Below are positions 23,656 through 23,969 of a stretch of DNA of 23,969 bases, piece by piece. The notes beneath the pieces are model-generated. The model did not search any database. It saw only the letters and a program-made list of their open reading frames with translations, and had not been told where the DNA came from. Every line of letters starts with the position of its first letter. Position 1 is the stretch's first letter. The position numbers and the translations under genes are program-made. Origin of the DNA: DASRSE01 sp035656655 (GTDB lineage: Bacteria > Planctomycetota > Planctomycetia > Pirellulales > DASRSE01); contig DASRSE010000025.1 of assembly GCA_035656655.1 (NCBI GenBank), positions 1-23,969 on the forward strand, written 5' to 3'.

Positions 23656-23969
23656 CAGTTGCGGTCTCCCACGAGAAAGTTCTTGAACTGCCACGGATCG
23701 GTTGGATCGATATTGGCGCGGGTGTAGCCGTCGAAGGCGTTGTGATAGTGCTGGAGCGGCGTCCAGTCGGAGGGGGTCGAGATGAAATTGCCCAAATAGG
23801 GTTTCGCAAACCGCAAGATGTACTCGTACGGCAGATCCTCCGGCAAGCGAATTCCCTTGGCCGGGTTGTCGATCATCCAACTGACCGCGGCCACGACCGA
23901 AATCGCGACTTGCATCGTGGTCGCGTTTTGATGAGGAACCAAGCGCCGCGATTCTTCGATGTTCAGGTC
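23655..23969 (-). CDS. hss: Homospermidine synthase, C-terminal part (cut by window edge)
   Basis: Only the last 104 residues are inside the window; the frame is open through the right edge with no start needed. The piece contains HQNATTMQVAISVVAAVSW, then NPAKGIRLPEDL, PYLGNFISTPSDWTPL and ends KNFLVGDRN. The NAT(T/S)xQV block and the PYLG..DWTPL block match the C-terminal region of bacterial homospermidine synthases of the saccharopine-dehydrogenase-like type, which make sym-homospermidine from putrescine with NAD+. A carboxyspermidine-dehydrogenase-like relative is less likely but cannot be excluded without the N-terminal Rossmann domain. It lies directly upstream of, and overlaps by one base, the ornithine-decarboxylase-like gene that would supply putrescine, which fits the assignment. 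Confidence 0.78.
   Translation of the reverse strand, partial: DLNIEESRRLVPHQNATTMQVAISVVAAVSWMIDNPAKGIRLPEDLPYEYILRFAKPYLGNFISTPSDWTPLQHYHNAFDGYTRANIDPTDPWQFKNFLVGDRN

Overview
The window looks like chromosomal DNA from a planctomycete, probably of the Pirellulales type. The evidence is GC-rich coding sequence, a large Planctomycete-type cytochrome protein (PSCyt1 / DUF1549 / DUF1553), a PQQ-like propeller protein with the WRGPxRDG motif, a GH71/99-like hydrolase, an ECF sigma factor paired with a Ser/Thr kinase carrying WD40 repeats, and a giant kinase with leucine-rich repeats. There is no rRNA, tRNA, CRISPR array or recognisable transposase. Thirteen complete protein genes and one gene cut by the right edge are supported.

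Layout. Positions 1-315 are an AT-rich stretch without a convincing gene. Positions 316-3170 (minus) hold a secreted GH71/99-like hydrolase downstream of a secreted PQQ-like propeller protein. Positions 3544-7031 (plus) hold the Planctomycete cytochrome protein followed closely by an orphan yidD. Positions 7135-11515 (minus) form a tight cluster read in the order ECF sigma factor, Ser/Thr kinase with an N-terminal anti-sigma-like zinc motif and a C-terminal seven-repeat WD40 propeller, and RtcB RNA ligase, with gaps of 1 and 30 bases (18 if RtcB starts at the upstream GTG). Positions 12030-14048 (plus) hold an SDR oxidoreductase and an MDR quinone-reductase-like protein, separated by a clear intrinsic terminator. 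Positions 14122-19419 (minus) hold rpiA and, upstream of it, a 1423-residue LRR kinase; a terminator and a promoter candidate lie between them. Positions 19767-22418 (plus) hold an M13 metallopeptidase and a GNAT acetyltransferase. Positions 22516-23969 (minus) hold an ornithine-decarboxylase-like enzyme overlapping by one base the 3' end of a homospermidine synthase gene that runs off the window.

How the genes work together. The clearest functional units are the polyamine pair (ornithine to putrescine to homospermidine) and the sigma-kinase-RtcB cluster, which looks like a signalling module joined to an RNA repair enzyme. The other genes appear to be independent units. The most interesting non-coding signals are a three-copy 21-bp tandem repeat whose last copy supplies the -35 box of a good sigma70-like promoter for the M13 peptidase, and a two-hairpin element between the LRR kinase and rpiA. 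No wholly new defence or mobile system could be demonstrated; the best candidate for an undescribed system is the sigma / zinc-motif kinase / RtcB cluster.
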